This document shows positions 1 through 6,874 of a stretch of 17,720 bases of DNA, piece by piece (position 1 is the stretch's first letter; the number at the start of each line of letters is the position of its first letter). Source of the stretch: Ignavibacteria bacterium (GTDB taxonomy: Bacteria; Bacteroidota; Ignavibacteria; UBA10030; UBA6906). The notes under the pieces are model-generated. The model was not told the DNA's origin and ran no database searches. It saw only the letters and a program-made list of their open reading frames with translations. The position numbers were made by a program, and so were the translations under genes. The stretch is taken from positions 1 through 17,720 of the forward strand of contig JAOUDE010000013.1 of the NCBI GenBank assembly GCA_029859455.1, in the 5' to 3' direction.

Positions 1-34
1 AGACTCCACCACAATCCTGCCGGACCGCACACCC

Positions 35-940
35 ATGAAACGTGACCTGCTTTCCTTTTCTCTCTGGACAACCGGGGAACTGACGGCGATCCTTGATCTT
101 GCCGCCGATGGAAAGAAAGGGGGACTCGCGTCGCTCCCTCTTCGCGGCAGGACCGCGGCGCTTATTTTCGAGCATGAATCGCTCCGCACGCGTGTATCGT
201 TCGAGGTCGGCATTGCCCAGCTTGGAGGGACGTCGATCTTTCTTCAGGAGGAAACGATCGGTCTGGCAACACGAGAGTCCGTCCATGATATCGCGTCCGT
301 TCTTTCCCGTTACAACGACCTGATCATTGCACGCACAACCCGTCACACGACCTGCCTGCAGCTCGGGGAGAGTGCCGGTGTGCCCGTGATCAATGCGATG
401 ACCGACCTGGTCCACCCCTGTCAGGTCCTCGCTGACGCCCTGACACTCCGGGAGGCGGGACGATTGAAGCCGGAGACGAAGATTGTGTTCCTGGGCGAAG
501 GGAATAACATCGTGAACTCGTGGCTCGAGCTGGCGGAAAAGCTTCCTCTCCATTTCGTGTTCTCCTGCCCCTCCGGCCATGAACCGCACGCTCAGGTGCT
601 GGAGCAGGCCCGTAGTGCGGAGCTGAGCAGGATCGAATCCGTACAGGACCCTGTCGAGGCGGTCCAGAATGCTGATGTGGTGTACACAGATGCATGGCCG
701 ATTTCCCGCGGATCAGCGGAGGAGGGAACCGATCTGGCCGCGTTCAAGCCGTACCAGGTGAACGAAGCGTTGCTCAAGTCAGCGAAGTCTGATTGCATGG
801 TGATGCACAGGCTTCCCGCGAACAGAGGCGAAGAGATCACCCGTGAAGTCCTGGATGGTCCTCAATCGGTCGTGCTCGATCAGGCGGAGAACCGGCTCCA
901 CCTCCAGAAAGCCGTGATGGCAACCCTTCTCAAGAGTTAA
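35..940 (+). CDS. argF: Ornithine carbamoyltransferase family protein (ArgF-like), variant substrate motifs
   Basis: A 301-residue transcarbamylase, the usual length for the family, which transfers the carbamoyl group of carbamoyl phosphate to an amine (ornithine to citrulline in arginine synthesis). Visible landmarks are the carbamoyl-phosphate loop ESLRTR (48-53), HPCQ (127-130) with the following VLAD helix, TDAW (218-221), HRLPANRGEE (258-267) and the C-terminal AENRLHLQKA. Three motifs deviate from textbook OTC: STRTR reads SLRTR, the ornithine-binding DxWxSMG reads DAWPISRG with one extra residue, and the HCLP cysteine is Arg259. Ornithine may therefore not be the true or only substrate. 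No Shine-Dalgarno precedes the ATG. An upstream frame ends at 36-38 (ATGA overlap) and another at 43-45, so translation may be coupled to a gene left of the window, and the frame itself stays open to the left edge. The family is certain; the argF symbol is the default name. Confidence 0.85.
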   Translation: MKRDLLSFSLWTTGELTAILDLAADGKKGGLASLPLRGRTAALIFEHESLRTRVSFEVGIAQLGGTSIFLQEETIGLATRESVHDIASVLSRYNDLIIARTTRHTTCLQLGESAGVPVINAMTDLVHPCQVLADALTLREAGRLKPETKIVFLGEGNNIVNSWLELAEKLPLHFVFSCPSGHEPHAQVLEQARSAELSRIESVQDPVEAVQNADVVYTDAWPISRGSAEEGTDLAAFKPYQVNEALLKSAKSDCMVMHRLPANRGEEITREVLDGPQSVVLDQAENRLHLQKAVMATLLKS

Positions 941-1057
941 CCTCCTTCGCTTTTTCTCTCCCGGGCCGCAATGTCCCGAATTCAGGTCACCTGCATTCCG
1001 CTCTGGACATCACCTTCGGAAAGCCCCTTTTTTCTGATTGAATAGTGCATTCGAGAC

Positions 1058-1074
1058 TTGGCACGCCAATTGGA
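1058..1074 (+). promoter_or_regulatory. Candidate sigma-54 (-24/-12) promoter for the DUF6600 gene
   Basis: The sequence TTGGCACGCCAATTGGA fits the RpoN consensus TTGGCACG-N4-TTGC except that the final GC of the -12 box reads GG. The two GG dinucleotides, at 1060-1061 and 1072-1073, have the correct 10-nt gap. A start near 1085 would give a leader of about 30 nt with the Shine-Dalgarno GAGGAGAG in front of the ATG at 1116. No upstream activator site was identified, and the -12 mismatch could be disabling. Confidence 0.4.
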
Positions 1075-1115
1075 TATCTCTCCTGTGAACCCTTGTAAGA
1101 AGAGGAGAGATCCCA

Positions 1116-1892
1116 ATGAAAACGATGATTGTATTCTGTGCCCTGATTCTTGCGGTGCCGGCTTCATTTGCCCACGGCGGGATTGATGATGCTGCAGCGT
1201 TCTTTCATGTGTCACTCCGCCCGCATGGGGAATGGATACGTGACAGCTATGGCACAGCGGTCTGGAAACCTGCCTGCGTACCTGCAGGATGGCAACCCTA
1301 TACCGTGGGGCGGTGGATCTGGACCGCCGACGGGTGGTACTGGGAGTCCGATGAACCATGGGGTTGGGCAACATACCATTATGGACGCTGGGACTACGAT
1401 CCCTTCGCGGGCTGGGTCTGGATCCCCGGTCGTGAATGGGCTCCATCTTGGGTTGAGTGGCGCTATGGCGGAGGTTACGTCGGTTGGATTCCGCTCAGGC
1501 CGGTCCGCAGAGTACATCTGTATGTCGGCTTTCAGTACGATGATCACTGGAGCTATGTACGGTCGCATGACATCATGAAGCACAGGATCGATCACCACCT
1601 GCTGTCGAAGGATCGAAAAAAGGAGGCGCGCGCATTACTCCTTGCGAAGCTGGACCGAAGAGACGAAAGGATCCGGGACAGACGGGGGCCTGACCGCCGT
1701 GCGATTGATCGGCCGGCCGGTCGTGCTTCCCACGATCAGAGGGTACTCAGGGATCACCAGAGGGGGGCGCTTCCCCGGGGTGCAGAGATGAACATCCCTG
1801 AGGACCGGCGGGATAAGGTGAGAGAAAATTCGCACGCCGACCGGAGTGGCGGGAGCCACCGGGAAACAGGACGCCGAACCCGGGCCGAGTGA
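1116..1892 (+). CDS. Exported tryptophan-rich DUF6600-type protein with basic C-terminal tail
   Basis: A 258-residue protein with an N-terminal signal peptide (about 1-19, likely cleavage after SFA), so periplasmic or surface located. Residues 36-128 carry 16 of its 17 tryptophans in repeated Trp/Tyr/Gly motifs such as GRWDYDPFAGWVWIPG and EWAPSWVEWRYG, the pattern I associate with DUF6600 proteins of unknown function. From about residue 155 to the end the protein is strongly charged and low in complexity, dominated by Arg, Asp, Glu and His (DRRDERIRDRRGPDRR), and is probably disordered or binds a polyanion. The start is supported by AGAGGAGAG a few bases upstream. It stands alone: argF lies 175 bp upstream and the convergent DUF4340 gene begins just after a shared terminator region. 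Function unknown. Confidence 0.8.
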   Translation: MKTMIVFCALILAVPASFAHGGIDDAAAFFHVSLRPHGEWIRDSYGTAVWKPACVPAGWQPYTVGRWIWTADGWYWESDEPWGWATYHYGRWDYDPFAGWVWIPGREWAPSWVEWRYGGGYVGWIPLRPVRRVHLYVGFQYDDHWSYVRSHDIMKHRIDHHLLSKDRKKEARALLLAKLDRRDERIRDRRGPDRRAIDRPAGRASHDQRVLRDHQRGALPRGAEMNIPEDRRDKVRENSHADRSGGSHRETGRRTRAE

Positions 1893-1910
1893 AGTCGGCA
1901 GGAGTGAGCG

Positions 1911-1941
1911 GGAGGCCCTCGGGGAAAGGGCCTCTCGTTTT
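1911..1941 (+). terminator. Rho-independent terminator after the DUF6600 gene
   Basis: Arms GAGGCCCT (1912-1919) and AGGGCCTC (1927-1934) form a perfect 8-bp GC-rich stem with a 7-nt loop, extended by one G-T pair. A short T run follows (TCGTTTT, 1935-1941). It overlaps the stop codon of the convergent DUF4340 gene. The opposite strand has no T tract, so it should act mainly on the plus strand. Confidence 0.7.
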
Positions 1942-2827
1942 ATCGTTTCATCGTCTCGAAATTCTGTTTTCGCAACAGCAGCTGCTTCACCTTCCACACA
2001 GGAACCGAGAACCACTGGGGGGATCGTGAGGTCAGCACAAGGTAATCAGAGCCGCTGGGCGCCTCATGGAAGTGAATTGCTGCACCGCCCACTTCAATCG
2101 TGGCAACACGGGTTGGCGGGGAGGTGACGGCCGAGTCGATGAACGACTGTGTGTTGAAGGATGACAGGGCTGCGAGAAAACTTGTAGGTTCGCCGATCGG
2201 TGTCGATCCGACCATCCATCCGGTATCGGACCGGGCCACGGTAAAGACAGTGTCTCCGTAGGAAAAGCGAACCTGCATGATCTCGTCGCGAGGCATCTGA
2301 AAGATCGTCTTGTCCCGCCAGTCGGTTCCCTTCTTGTCGAACGTCGAATGGATCAGGCCGTCGGTGATATACACGTCATCTGACCCTTCGGCACGGACAT
2401 ATGTCTCGGTGAACGAGGTCGTCGTCTTTCCGATCCGGAACGCTGCGGCAAGTCCTCTGTCCGTAAATATCGAGACAAGTGTTCCGGTTGAATCCACTTC
2501 AAACAACCCCTGCTTTTCCGGATTACTCGACACGACGCTCTTCAGCGCGAGACTCTTTCCTGTTGCCACGGCGCGTGTGGCCATGAACTCTTCAGCCGGA
2601 TACCGGAGCGGTTCCGTGATTGTCCAGATGCCATCGATCTTTTCCAGGACGACATGTCCGTTGTCGCCGGTGAATTCCATTCTGACGACCGCGGCGGAAT
2701 CATACGTCACCAGCATATCGGATCCGGATCTGCTCTGCTCTCCGGGTCCCTGAAGAACGACATACGCCAGGACGGCGAGGACCGCTATCGCTGCGAGGGA
2801 AAAAAGGAGTGTCCGTTTCATCATCAT
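1940..2827 (-). CDS. DUF4340 domain protein, membrane-anchored partner of the Gld-like ABC system
   Basis: A 295-residue protein with a single N-terminal transmembrane anchor (about 4-25), then a long beta-rich extracytoplasmic region containing repeated short modules of the type VVRMEFTGDNGHVVLEKIDG and GIWTITEPLRYPAE. This is typical of DUF4340, a family commonly found directly after GldG-like genes. It is the last gene of the ATPase-permease-GldG-like run, 18 bp after the preceding stop, so it is almost certainly co-transcribed. The molecular role is unknown; an accessory or regulatory role for the transporter is inferred from context. Three Met codons in a row open the ORF and no Shine-Dalgarno is evident, so the exact start is uncertain by one or two codons. 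Confidence 0.85.
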   Translation of the reverse strand: MMMKRTLLFSLAAIAVLAVLAYVVLQGPGEQSRSGSDMLVTYDSAAVVRMEFTGDNGHVVLEKIDGIWTITEPLRYPAEEFMATRAVATGKSLALKSVVSSNPEKQGLFEVDSTGTLVSIFTDRGLAAAFRIGKTTTSFTETYVRAEGSDDVYITDGLIHSTFDKKGTDWRDKTIFQMPRDEIMQVRFSYGDTVFTVARSDTGWMVGSTPIGEPTSFLAALSSFNTQSFIDSAVTSPPTRVATIEVGGAAIHFHEAPSGSDYLVLTSRSPQWFSVPVWKVKQLLLRKQNFETMKR

Positions 2828-2845
2828 TGCATCAGGCTGTGTTGT

Positions 2846-4432
2846 TTAGTGTGACTGCTCAAGTGCGTTTCTGCGGGCACGGCGTGACCTCCAGCGGAAG
2901 AGGCCGAACAAAAGGACCGCAAGCGGCGGCGCGATGAGAGTACCGAATTTCACGATGCTCTTTCCCCCGTCCGATATCTGATCGAGCTGCGGCATGGTCA
3001 CATCCTTCGTCCGGATCGTAATCAGGCCGGCATCATCCACCAGATAGTCGATCATGTTGGCGAAGAAGGTGACATTGTCGTTGTTTCCGAGGTATGCATC
3101 GAGGGGGAAGTCACCGTCACCGACCACGATCATGCGTGTCTCGATCCCGGAAGCGAGCTTCTCTCCGACCGGGACGAGACCGGTCAGTGTGCTGTCAACA
3201 GGCACCTCCCTGTCGGCATAGGCGCTCGAAAAAGAACCGGTGAGACTCCAGGCCAGAGGGATATGAGGTTCCGAAAACTCGGCCGGCGCATATTCCGCCA
3301 GCGGGTTGATCATGAACACCTTTTCCATCCGTCCGCTCCTTTCAGAGGAGGAGATCAGCAGTTCCGCGTGAAGTCCCTTCTGTGATACGGCCACCGTATC
3401 TACAGAACTGACGAAGAACAGGACCATCCCCTGAAGGTCCTTGACGATCATATTCTCCGGACCGAAGTTGTTCACAAGAGGGAGAAGGGGAAACGGAACC
3501 TGGGACTGAAGGTTGAATCCGAACGACTGTTGGATGATGCTGATACTGGCACACCTCGCATCGCGGACGAGATCCGTATTGATCCGGATGCCGTAGGAAA
3601 GGAGCAGATCGTCCATCCCGAGGTCGAGCTCCCGTCCAAAACGCTCCTGCAGGGTTCCGTCCACCTTGTTCAGGAGGAAAGCGACCTTGCCGCCCCTCAT
3701 CAGGTACTGGTCGACCTCATACTGATGGGTCTCGGGGATCTTGTTTTTCGGTGCCATGACGACGAGTGCCGCCATGTCCCGGGGAACCGGGCGACCGCCG
3801 GTCAGATCCACCGGAATCAATTCATACTGTCCGGCCAGGGCATGCTGGACCCCCTGCATCTGTTCGAGGGCTGGTTCCCCATGGCCTGTCAGAAAACCGA
3901 CCTTCTTCTTCTCCTTCGTCGTAATGCGCTTGATCGCGGCGCTGATGTCATATTCGAGCGATCCGAGATTCTGTACCACCGGAATCACTTCCTTCCGGTC
4001 TTCATAAAACATGACGAGGCCCATGTAGGCACGTTTCGCCTCGAACTTGTCCTCGTTGACGACCTGAACCTGCACCGGGGCAATCCCCTGCTGCTGCGCT
4101 TCCTGTTCTCCCTCAGTCCCCGCGGGATCGACGAAGTTGTAGACCAGGTTCCCGTTCGAATAGGCGCGGTATTCGTTCAACTGATCGAGCACCGCTCGCC
4201 GGTAGTTGTTGTACGGAGAGGGGAGATCCTCAGTAAAATAGGCCGTCACCGCGATCTTATCATCAAGGGAACCGACAAGAGCACGGCTTGCGTCCGAAAG
4301 GGTAAACATGTTGTTCGATGTAAGATCAATCCGTCCGAACACCCTGATGGAGATAATGTTGAGGAGGACAAGCCCGACGAGGGCGACGGTGACCAGAATA
4401 AGGGCCCGGGATCTAATTGATTTAGTGTTCAT
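2846..4432 (-). CDS. GldG-family ABC transporter auxiliary protein
   Basis: A 528-residue protein of the GldG / ABC-transporter auxiliary type. Residues about 10-30 form a membrane anchor followed by the family-typical stretch RIDLTSNNMFTLSDAS (34-49). The central extracytoplasmic region includes GFLTGHGEPAL and the segment VVMAPKNKIPETHQYEVDQY that resembles the family's Rossmann-like core. A second transmembrane helix near 498-513 is followed by a basic cytoplasmic tail (RWRSRRARR). In Bacteroidota gliders, GldG works with GldF and GldA; in other bacteria the same trio has no established substrate. The gene follows the permease by 6 bp and precedes DUF4340 by 18 bp. No other gliding or type IX secretion gene is in the window, so I do not assign a gliding role. 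Confidence 0.87.
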   Translation of the reverse strand: MNTKSIRSRALILVTVALVGLVLLNIISIRVFGRIDLTSNNMFTLSDASRALVGSLDDKIAVTAYFTEDLPSPYNNYRRAVLDQLNEYRAYSNGNLVYNFVDPAGTEGEQEAQQQGIAPVQVQVVNEDKFEAKRAYMGLVMFYEDRKEVIPVVQNLGSLEYDISAAIKRITTKEKKKVGFLTGHGEPALEQMQGVQHALAGQYELIPVDLTGGRPVPRDMAALVVMAPKNKIPETHQYEVDQYLMRGGKVAFLLNKVDGTLQERFGRELDLGMDDLLLSYGIRINTDLVRDARCASISIIQQSFGFNLQSQVPFPLLPLVNNFGPENMIVKDLQGMVLFFVSSVDTVAVSQKGLHAELLISSSERSGRMEKVFMINPLAEYAPAEFSEPHIPLAWSLTGSFSSAYADREVPVDSTLTGLVPVGEKLASGIETRMIVVGDGDFPLDAYLGNNDNVTFFANMIDYLVDDAGLITIRTKDVTMPQLDQISDGGKSIVKFGTLIAPPLAVLLFGLFRWRSRRARRNALEQSH

Positions 4433-4438
4433 GTCCGG

Positions 4439-5155
4439 TTACCACTTTCTTCGTTCAAGTGAAACAGTTGCGAGCAGAAGAGAGAATCCGATCACGGAAA
4501 AGAAATACAGGATATCCCTCGAGTCGACAACCCCGCGTGCGATGCTGGAAAAGTGATAGTCGACCGAAAGAAACTCGAGGGTTGTGGAGAGCGTGTCAGG
4601 GAGAAAGATCAGCATCTTGTCGATCAGGAACAGGGCCAGAACCGCGATGAGCGTCACAATGAACGCCACGATCTGGTTCTCCGTGAGACTCGATGCGAAG
4701 AGACCGATGCTTACATAGACCCCGCCCATCAGGAACAGTCCGAGGTACCCCGCAAACACCGGGCCCGGATCGATCTCTCCGATCGAAGAAACCGCGACCA
4801 GATAGATCAGAGTCGGCAGCAGGGTTGCACCAAGCAGAGCCCAGGCCGCAAAGAATTTGCCGAGAATGATCTCCACATCCCTGATCGGCTTCGTCACAAG
4901 GAGCTCGATCGTACCGGCTTTCTTCTCTTCGGCGAGCAGGCGCATGGTGATTGCCGGGATAAAGCCGATGAATATCCACGGGATGACCTCGAACACCGTC
5001 GCAAGGCTCGCGATGTTCATCAGAAACAGGGAACTGCTGAAGAACCAGCCGACAACGGCGAGAAAGAAGACTATGACGACATACGCCACAGGCGAATTGA
5101 AGTACGACTGGAGTTCCCGACGGAAGATAGGATAGACGTACGGTAGTGTTTTCAT
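4439..5155 (-). CDS. ABC-2 type permease, GldF-like
   Basis: A 238-residue integral membrane protein with six predicted hydrophobic segments, the normal size for a GldF-type ABC-2 permease. The cytoplasmic loop between TM2 and TM3 carries the diagnostic TMRLLAEEKKAGTIELL followed by VTKPI, the coupling region that contacts the ATPase. The N-terminus (YPIFRRELQSYFNSPVAYVV) is also characteristic of this family. It sits 21 bp downstream of its ATPase and 6 bp upstream of the GldG-like gene, a tight operon. The substrate is unknown. Confidence 0.9.
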   Translation of the reverse strand: MKTLPYVYPIFRRELQSYFNSPVAYVVIVFFLAVVGWFFSSSLFLMNIASLATVFEVIPWIFIGFIPAITMRLLAEEKKAGTIELLVTKPIRDVEIILGKFFAAWALLGATLLPTLIYLVAVSSIGEIDPGPVFAGYLGLFLMGGVYVSIGLFASSLTENQIVAFIVTLIAVLALFLIDKMLIFLPDTLSTTLEFLSVDYHFSSIARGVVDSRDILYFFSVIGFSLLLATVSLERRKW

Positions 5156-5176
5156 CGTTGCAAAGTCAGACAGGTG

Positions 5177-6121
5177 TTAGGACATAGTCAGTTTGTGGAA
5201 TACTTCCTCCAGACTTGTGCTGGAGCGTGTCATTTCGAGCAGGACCCATCCTTCGGCGACAGCAAGGCGGAATACATCTTCACGGATATCGCTCCCTTTC
5301 TCCACACTCAGCACAAAACGGGAGACGGAGTCAGCATTCGAACTCAACTCCACACCGGCGACGGATGGAAGGGCGCTCAGTTTCGGCGCCACCTCTTCCA
5401 GCGGGTTCGTTGCGCCGGTCCTCAACTCCAGGGTAATCGTTTCCGCCCCTCTGAAGTCCTGTTGAAGCTGAGAGGGGGTTCCGTCGGCGACGATCGTTCC
5501 CTCGTTGATAATCAGGACCCGGTCGCAGGTCGCCTGTACCTCCGAGAGAATATGGGTGGAGAGAACGAATGTTTTCGCGCGGCCGAGCTGTTTGATGAGA
5601 TTCCTGATCTCGACAATCTGGTTCGGGTCGAGGCCGCTTGTCGGCTCGTCGAGGATCAGGACCTCCGGCTCATGGAGAAGCGCCTGTGCAAGCCCCACAC
5701 GCTGGCGGAATCCCTTGGAGAGCTCACCGATATCCTTGTGGCGTACAGTACCAAGTCCACATACGCCGACCATCTCTTTGATCCGGGGTCCAATCAGCTC
5801 CCGTCCGACCCCGTGGAGGCGTGCCGAATATTCCAGATAATCCAGAACATTCATGTCAAGATAGAGGGGATTCATTTCCGGGAGGTAACCGATCTTCCGT
5901 CGCACTTCCAGGGAGTGATCGAAGATGTTGAGGCCGTCGATCTCAACGGTACCCGCCGTGGGGGGAATGTAGCACGTGATGATCTTCATCGTGGTGCTTT
6001 TCCCCGCACCGTTCGGCCCGAGAAACCCGAGAATCTCCCCGGTTTTTACCTCGAAGCTCAGGTCATTGATCGCTTTTTGTGCGCCGTAGACCTTTGTCAG
6101 ATTTCGGACTGTGATTGACAT
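5177..6121 (-). CDS. ABC transporter ATP-binding protein, GldA-like
   Basis: A 314-residue cytoplasmic ATPase with a complete nucleotide-binding domain: Walker A GPNGAGKST (35-43), signature LSKGFRQR (134-141), Walker B VLILDEP (154-160), D-loop SGLD and switch histidine H190. The Q-loop glutamine is replaced by Glu in GYLPE (78-82), a variation I recall as common in GldA/NatA-like proteins and not evidence of inactivity. A C-terminal extension of about 90 residues (LELRTGATNPLEEV onward) is an accessory domain typical of this branch. It is the first gene of the ABC run and has a candidate promoter about 20 bp upstream. It energises the permease encoded next. Confidence 0.93.
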   Translation of the reverse strand: MSITVRNLTKVYGAQKAINDLSFEVKTGEILGFLGPNGAGKSTTMKIITCYIPPTAGTVEIDGLNIFDHSLEVRRKIGYLPEMNPLYLDMNVLDYLEYSARLHGVGRELIGPRIKEMVGVCGLGTVRHKDIGELSKGFRQRVGLAQALLHEPEVLILDEPTSGLDPNQIVEIRNLIKQLGRAKTFVLSTHILSEVQATCDRVLIINEGTIVADGTPSQLQQDFRGAETITLELRTGATNPLEEVAPKLSALPSVAGVELSSNADSVSRFVLSVEKGSDIREDVFRLAVAEGWVLLEMTRSSTSLEEVFHKLTMS

Positions 6122-6142
6122 GGCTGAATATGCTAGTATTAG

Positions 6143-6171
6143 ATTCTACGGGCTGGGTACTGCAATGGCAG
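6143..6171 (-). promoter_or_regulatory. Candidate sigma-70 promoter for the ABC operon
   Basis: On the minus strand, CTGCCA (-35, at 6166-6171) and TAGAAT (-10, at 6143-6148) are separated by 17 bp and match consensus at 4/6 and 5/6. The predicted start near 6136 gives a leader of about 15 nt before the ATG at 6121. No obvious Shine-Dalgarno lies in that leader. The 80-bp gap after pspC is consistent with an independent transcription start. Confidence 0.45.
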
Positions 6172-6194
6172 GCAAGAAGGTAGCAATTGGGTGG

Positions 6195-6220
6195 AAAAAA
6201 ATCAAGAAACAGGTTTGATC
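6195..6220 (-). terminator. Weak terminator-like hairpin after pspC
   Basis: On the minus strand, GATCAA and TTGATT can pair across a 9-nt loop and are followed by a run of seven Ts. The stem is short and AT-rich and overlaps the last codons of the PspC gene, so termination would be leaky. It would help separate the aldolase-GroES-PspC genes from the ABC operon. Confidence 0.35.
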
Positions 6221-6432
6221 GGGACGATCGCCCAGGCAACCAGATAACCGATAAGCAATGGGAATACCCCGGTGACGAGGCAGCCGAGGGCTGCGGCCAG
6301 CCGGACGATCGTCGGGTCGATTTCAAAATACTCGGCGAGGCCGCCACAGACACCGCCGATTTTTCTGTCGGCCATCGAGAGGTAGAGACGCTTCGGAGTC
6401 TCCGGAGGTGGAGGCGCTGCTTTCTTTGCCAT
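6202..6432 (-). CDS. PspC-domain small membrane protein
   Basis: A 76-residue protein with the PspC signature: KRLYLSMADRKIGGVCGGLA (14-33), EYFEIDPTIVRL (34-45), then a hydrophobic helical region (about 45-72) ending VAWAIVPIKP. PspC domains occur in phage-shock envelope-stress proteins and in many stand-alone small membrane proteins of unknown role; no other psp gene is visible here. The N-terminal APPPPETP is a short flexible leader. AGGG lies upstream of the ATG. It is 51 bp downstream of the GroES-like gene and is probably co-transcribed with it. Confidence 0.9.
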   Translation of the reverse strand: MAKKAAPPPPETPKRLYLSMADRKIGGVCGGLAEYFEIDPTIVRLAAALGCLVTGVFPLLIGYLVAWAIVPIKPVS

Positions 6433-6483
6433 GGTTACCCTACGTTTTTGGTTGTGATTGGTTGCAGCGAAACAGGTCCCCGG

Positions 6484-6861
6484 TTACTCCCGGACCTCCG
6501 TGACCTCCTCTCTCACAAGGGCAACGACAGCCGCCTGCGGGACAATGAGATATTGCCTTCCCTCGAATTCGATCTCCACTCCGTGTTCACGGAGAAAAAT
6601 CGCATAATCTCCCTCCTTCGCCTGGAGGGGGATGTATTTCATCGGATCCCGCGGGGGTGACCACGGTTCTTCCTCCGTGTAGTTGGGATTTGGAATCGGA
6701 TATCCGGGTCCTACCTTCACAACGCGACCTGTCGCGACCTTTTCCTTTTCCCTCACGGAGGGTGGAAGGTACAGGCCCGACTTCGTCTTGTCGTTCGCGT
6801 CTTCGACATCCAGCAGGATCCGGTCACCCACGATCAAAACCTGCTTCGTTCTTTTGATCAT
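6484..6861 (-). CDS. GroES-like (Cpn10 fold) orphan co-chaperone-family protein
   Basis: A 125-residue relative of GroES. Shared features are the first strand VGDRILLDVE (11-20), a mobile-loop-like segment with SGLYLPP (28-34), ATGRVVKVGPG (43-53), KEGDYAIFL (82-90) and the closing strand QYLIVPQAAVVALV (103-116). Unlike canonical GroES (about 95 residues) it carries an insert of about 22 residues rich in Pro and Trp (54-76, including NPNYTEEEPWSPPRDP) where the roof loop would be, and its mobile loop lacks the usual GGIVL hydrophobic tripeptide. No groEL is adjacent. I recall similar lone GroES-family proteins in Bacteroidota. It starts 13 bp after the aldolase stop. Whether it binds GroEL at all is open. 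Confidence 0.82.
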   Translation of the reverse strand: MIKRTKQVLIVGDRILLDVEDANDKTKSGLYLPPSVREKEKVATGRVVKVGPGYPIPNPNYTEEEPWSPPRDPMKYIPLQAKEGDYAIFLREHGVEIEFEGRQYLIVPQAAVVALVREEVTEVRE

Positions 6862-6874
6862 AACGAGATCCGGT

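Noticed and set aside
1..45. Possible tail of an upstream gene ending at 38 or 45
   Set aside because: Three short frames are compatible, none with recognisable sequence, and the argF frame itself is also open; too short to call a gene.
3530..4420. 296-codon plus-strand frame opposite the GldG-like gene
   Set aside because: Minus-strand GldG-like protein with family motifs and operon context is clearly the real gene.
5174..6118. Long plus-strand frame opposite the ABC ATPase gene
   Set aside because: The minus strand encodes a complete ATPase with all canonical motifs; the plus frame has no recognisable protein features.
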